A DNA stretch of 64,000 nt. It comes from Volvox africanus (lineage: Eukaryota; Chlorophyta; Chlorophyceae; Chlamydomonadales; Volvocaceae). Under the pieces are notes generated by a model. It was not told the origin of the DNA. It was given only the letters and a program-made list of their open reading frames with translations, and made no database searches. The position numbers and the translations under genes are program-made. Below are positions 61,270 to 64,000 of this stretch, in pieces. Position 1 is the first letter of the stretch, and each line of letters begins with the position of its first letter. The stretch is from NCBI GenBank assembly GCA_030268105.1, contig BSDZ01000116.1, positions 726,001-790,000 of the forward strand, given 5' to 3'.

Positions 61270-63793
61270 TCAAAACCGCAATGAGTCATCAGCGCTCCAG
61301 TTGCCATCATCATTGCCATCGTCATCTTCTTCATCTTCTTCTTCATCACTGATCGCGACTGTGCCATCTTTCATTCCAGAATGTGCCTCGATGGCCACTG
61401 CCGCCGCCGCCAATACAACACCTTCACCCACAACCTCTGTACGCCCGTCGGTTTCTCCCGTCGTATTTTCACACACGATTGGCACCGCCATCGCCCTGCG
61501 ACAGCGCATCCTCGCACCTTGCCGGCCTCGCACATTCCCGCCGCCGCTGTAGGAGTGTATCGGTGCTGCCCCCGCTTGCTGCCTGCTTCCATCTTCCTCC
61601 GGCCGGCACTGCCCCAAGGGTCCCGGATGAGGCGGCGGAGGTGCTTCCATTATCCTCAGAACCTCCGCCCGTAAGCCCGCGGCAGATAGAGCAGCTAGCC
61701 AAGCACGCTGCTGGTCACTCAGCCGGTCTCGAGGGCCCTACGTGCAGAAGACAAGGGCTGTGTGATGAAAATTAATGTTGCCGTATATATATTCGTAAAA
61801 AACGTATAAAATTACCGTACAAAAGTGGCGGGGGCATCTTACCGCTAATAAGCCCGGTTACTCGGTTGGCGGGCGGGCGGCATATTCACATCACATCACC
61901 CCAGGACACAGCAAAGAGGCGGTGCAGTACAGACGTCACATCTCTGCATCCATACTAATCGACTCGCTGATTTGCCATTTCACCTATACACAAACACAAA
62001 AAAACACACAAATACACAAAAGCACAAAAGCATAAACACAAAAGCACACAAAAACACAAAGCCCCTGCCCAACTCATTGTACTCGCCTTGACTTCTGACA
62101 CCATGGCATCCCCTCGCTCCGGCCGCCATAGCAGCAAATCTGGCATTCCTCCCCGCCACCCGCCCGCATCCTCGCACAACAGCCTGCACACGACCGACAA
62201 ACCGAGACCGCCCACACACCTGCGGAACAAACGAAGACGGAGGAGCGAGAAAACACAGTTATCCAATATTATATATTGTATTGTATTGTATTGTATTATA
62301 TTATATTATATTATATTATATTATATTATATTATATTATATTATATTATATTATATTATATTATATTATATTATATTATATTATATTATATTATATTATA
62401 TTATATTATATTATATTATATTATATTATATTATATTATATTATATTATATTATATTATATTATATTATATTATATTATATTATATTATATTATATTATA
62501 TTATATTATATTATATTATATTATATTATATTATATTATATTATATTATATTATATTATATTATATTATATTATATTATATTATATTATATTATATTATA
62601 TTATATTATATTATATTATATTATATTATATTATATTATATTATATTATATTATATTATATTATATTATATTATATTATATTATATTATATTATATTATA
62701 TTATATTATATTATATTATATTATATTATATTATATTATATTATATTATATTATATTATATTATATTATATTATATTATATTATATTATATTATATTATA
62801 TTATATTATATTATATTATATTATATTTAAAAAATTATATTATATTTAAAAAATTATATTATATTTAAAAAATTATATTTTATATCCATTATATCATCCA
62901 ATTTAGTTAGCTCACTCGTGTTCTGGAGCTCTCGGCATTGAAATCCGTACCACTTGCCACATCCACATCTACATCCACATATCCCATGACCCAATCCCTT
63001 CCTGCGGCCCTGGAAGACGGGGCCTGTTGTAGAGAACTACACGCCGTCCCACCCGGCAATTTGCAGCAGGTCCTCCAGCGTCCAGCGCTCCCAGTTGATT
63101 CCCCGACACCTGGTGCCCACCCGGCTAGACCACCCGCTGCGGATCAGGTCGAGGGCGGCCCCCGAGGCAATCAACTAGAACACCAAAAAAGGAGAGGGTT
63201 TGTGATGGGGAGGGAAAGTAAGAGTGTGAGCGTAAGGACGGGCGGATGACGGGAGGGCGGGAGAGGGGTCGGGGGAACACCGTGAGGGAGGGAGGGAATG
63301 TCTTTTGCCGCTCTCTACCGCATTCTGTCCGATGCGAGGATTCCCACGTGCGTGTCCCCACGTGACTCAAAACGCCCCCATTAGTCCCTGGCGTAATGTT
63401 ATATACTAGATATATACTAGATATATACTAGATATATACTAGATATATAATATTAATAAAATAATTACGTAATATAACTGAATGCAGATTGTATACATGC
63501 TGAGATATACATATTGATACGTGGGAGAGGTACAACATGATGGCGTGTAACGATTCGGTCCGCAATAACCACGCCAACGCAAAATGCACCTCCTGCAGCA
63601 GGCTGTCAAGTACGGCACGCTACCATGTGCACCTTCACGTGGCCGTGATCGCATCGGCAACTACCAACAAGACAATTGTAGTGCATTTGTGCATCATGCG
63701 TGTCGTACTTGTAGACGGGCATCCACCGCCTCCCGCCGGGCCGGCAAGAAGGCGTCCGTGTCCAAATCCAGTGGCGCCGTCTGAAAGGGGCTC
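61270..63793 (-). CDS. FAN1: FAN1-type structure-specific nuclease, C-terminal part
   Basis: FAN1 (Fanconi-associated nuclease 1) cleaves flap and branched DNA in interstrand-crosslink repair. Four exons in matching phases (63793-63709, 63174-63053, 62219-62087, 61737-61270) give 268 residues. The blocks follow the family order: APLDLDTDAFLPARREAVD, LIRSGWSSRVGTRCRGINWE, LSVVCRLL, GGMPDLLLW, SEVKGPRDRLSDQQRAWL and AEVLRI. The PD, E and K of GGMPD...EVK are the catalytic PD-(D/E)xK residues of the VRR-NUC domain. The intron 62086-61738 has a GC donor (AAG/GCGAGT); keeping it as an intron gives exactly the conserved EVKGPRDRLS junction. After the nuclease there is an unusual tail of about 120 residues, ending in an acidic run (SDEEEDEEDDDG). 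The SAP, TPR and zinc-finger parts lie upstream, beyond the window. Intron 63052-62220 holds a large microsatellite. Confidence 0.9.
61985..62060 (+). repeat. CACAAAAA simple repeat in a FAN1 intron
   Basis: Purine-rich runs of ACACAAAA and AAGCACA on the plus strand form a pyrimidine-rich (GTGTTTTTG) stretch on the sense strand of FAN1, within its GC-AG intron. Confidence 0.7.
62276..62829 (+). repeat. TTATA pentanucleotide microsatellite (about 0.55 kb)
   Basis: A short TTGTA prelude (62,276-62,297) leads into about 105-110 uninterrupted copies of TTATA. It lies wholly inside the FAN1 intron between the exons ending at 63053 and starting at 62219. Long ILYYI-repeat ORFs across it are an artefact of the 5-bp period. 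Confidence 0.97.
62826..62885 (+). repeat. ATATTTAAAAAATTAT tandem copies
   Basis: About three copies of a 19-bp unit (TTATATTATATTTAAAAAA type) abut the pentanucleotide array and are derived from it by insertion of TTAAAAAA. Confidence 0.85.
63400..63450 (+). repeat. TATATACTAGA tandem repeat in a FAN1 intron
   Basis: Four copies of a 12-bp unit (ACTAGATATAT) sit within the FAN1 intron 63708-63175. Confidence 0.85.
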
Positions 63794-64000
63794 CTGGATG
63801 GGGTGAGGTGGGAATACGAAAAATGCAGCTAAAGGCCGGAAATAGTACTTTGCAAATATAGAACACCCCCCCGTTTGTGACCCGCGGGTCGGTAGGGTGC
63901 TTCGTCCGGAAATGGCGATTGTTGTTGTGAGGTACAGAATCACAAGCAAGGGCAGCAGCACCGTGATCTGGCTGCAATACCTCGTTGTTACCCTACACGC
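63794..64000. other. Window edge, FAN1 intron or unresolved exon
   Basis: The FAN1 exon at 63793 starts in phase after a CATCCAG acceptor, so coding sequence must lie further right. The 206 bases here contain no segment matching the conserved FAN1 block that should precede it, and are best read as intron. Confidence 0.45.

Noticed and set aside
62276..62868. ORFs of 184-253 codons encoding ILYYI repeats
   Set aside because: Produced by the TTATA microsatellite, which has no stop in these frames; it lies in a FAN1 intron.

Overview
The window looks like nuclear DNA of a chlorophyte green alga, probably chlorophycean or volvocine. The basis is indirect: genes with many short exons split by GT-AG introns of 100-900 bp, long Gln- and Ala/Ser-rich expansions in coding exons, a decayed Ty3/Gypsy retroelement, and very large minisatellite blocks. 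No bacterial operon, CRISPR array or rRNA/tRNA gene was seen. All gene models below were built by hand from splice phase and family motifs, and no homology search was run.

Layout. (1) 1-6.5 kb, minus strand: a very large disordered Ser/Ala/Gln-rich protein with two reconstructed exons; its 3' end lies left of base 1. (2) 8.9-12.5 kb, plus strand: a 26S proteasome ATPase RPT6-like gene fragment. Six of seven exons are perfectly phased, but one exon is frameshifted and both ends are missing. A bacterial-type protein-isoaspartate methyltransferase fragment follows at 13.9 kb, then a gene-poor stretch with retroelement debris and a GTACGGGAGG minisatellite. (3) 18.2-38.0 kb: a 19.8-kb inverted-repeat (foldback-like) element with near-identical 1.17-kb arms and a possible TA target duplication. 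It lies inside an exon of a minus-strand gene whose pieces sit on both flanks (17.5-18.2 and 38.0-38.9 kb). Its interior is mostly a 9-bp-based GTTGGTGGC minisatellite, an AT-rich inverted satellite, and a nested 4.3-kb element (31,266-35,559) with CACTATAAC termini, an 8-bp target duplication and a small multi-exon gene.

(4) 39.3-47.0 kb, minus strand: a complete 11-exon DEAD-box RNA helicase of the MSS116/plant RH26-RH31 type, fused to a Gln-rich tail of about 1,160 residues (1,720 aa in total). (5) 47-53.6 kb: mostly non-genic, with one unassigned 263-codon ORF. (6) 53.9-55.6 kb, minus strand: a three-exon type II membrane glycosyltransferase, GT13-like (459 aa). (7) 56.9-60.3 kb: a mutated Gypsy element with an unusual N-terminal module and no integrase. 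(8) 61.3-63.8 kb, minus strand: the 3' part of FAN1, the VRR-NUC structure-specific nuclease. One of its introns carries a pentanucleotide microsatellite of about 0.55 kb and another has a GC-AG boundary.

The host genes show no operon-like relationship; they are independent housekeeping, repair or Golgi genes in a repeat-rich neighbourhood. The most unusual structure is the nested foldback/minisatellite element. The most interesting gene-level observations are the helicase-polyQ fusion and the repeat expansion inside FAN1.
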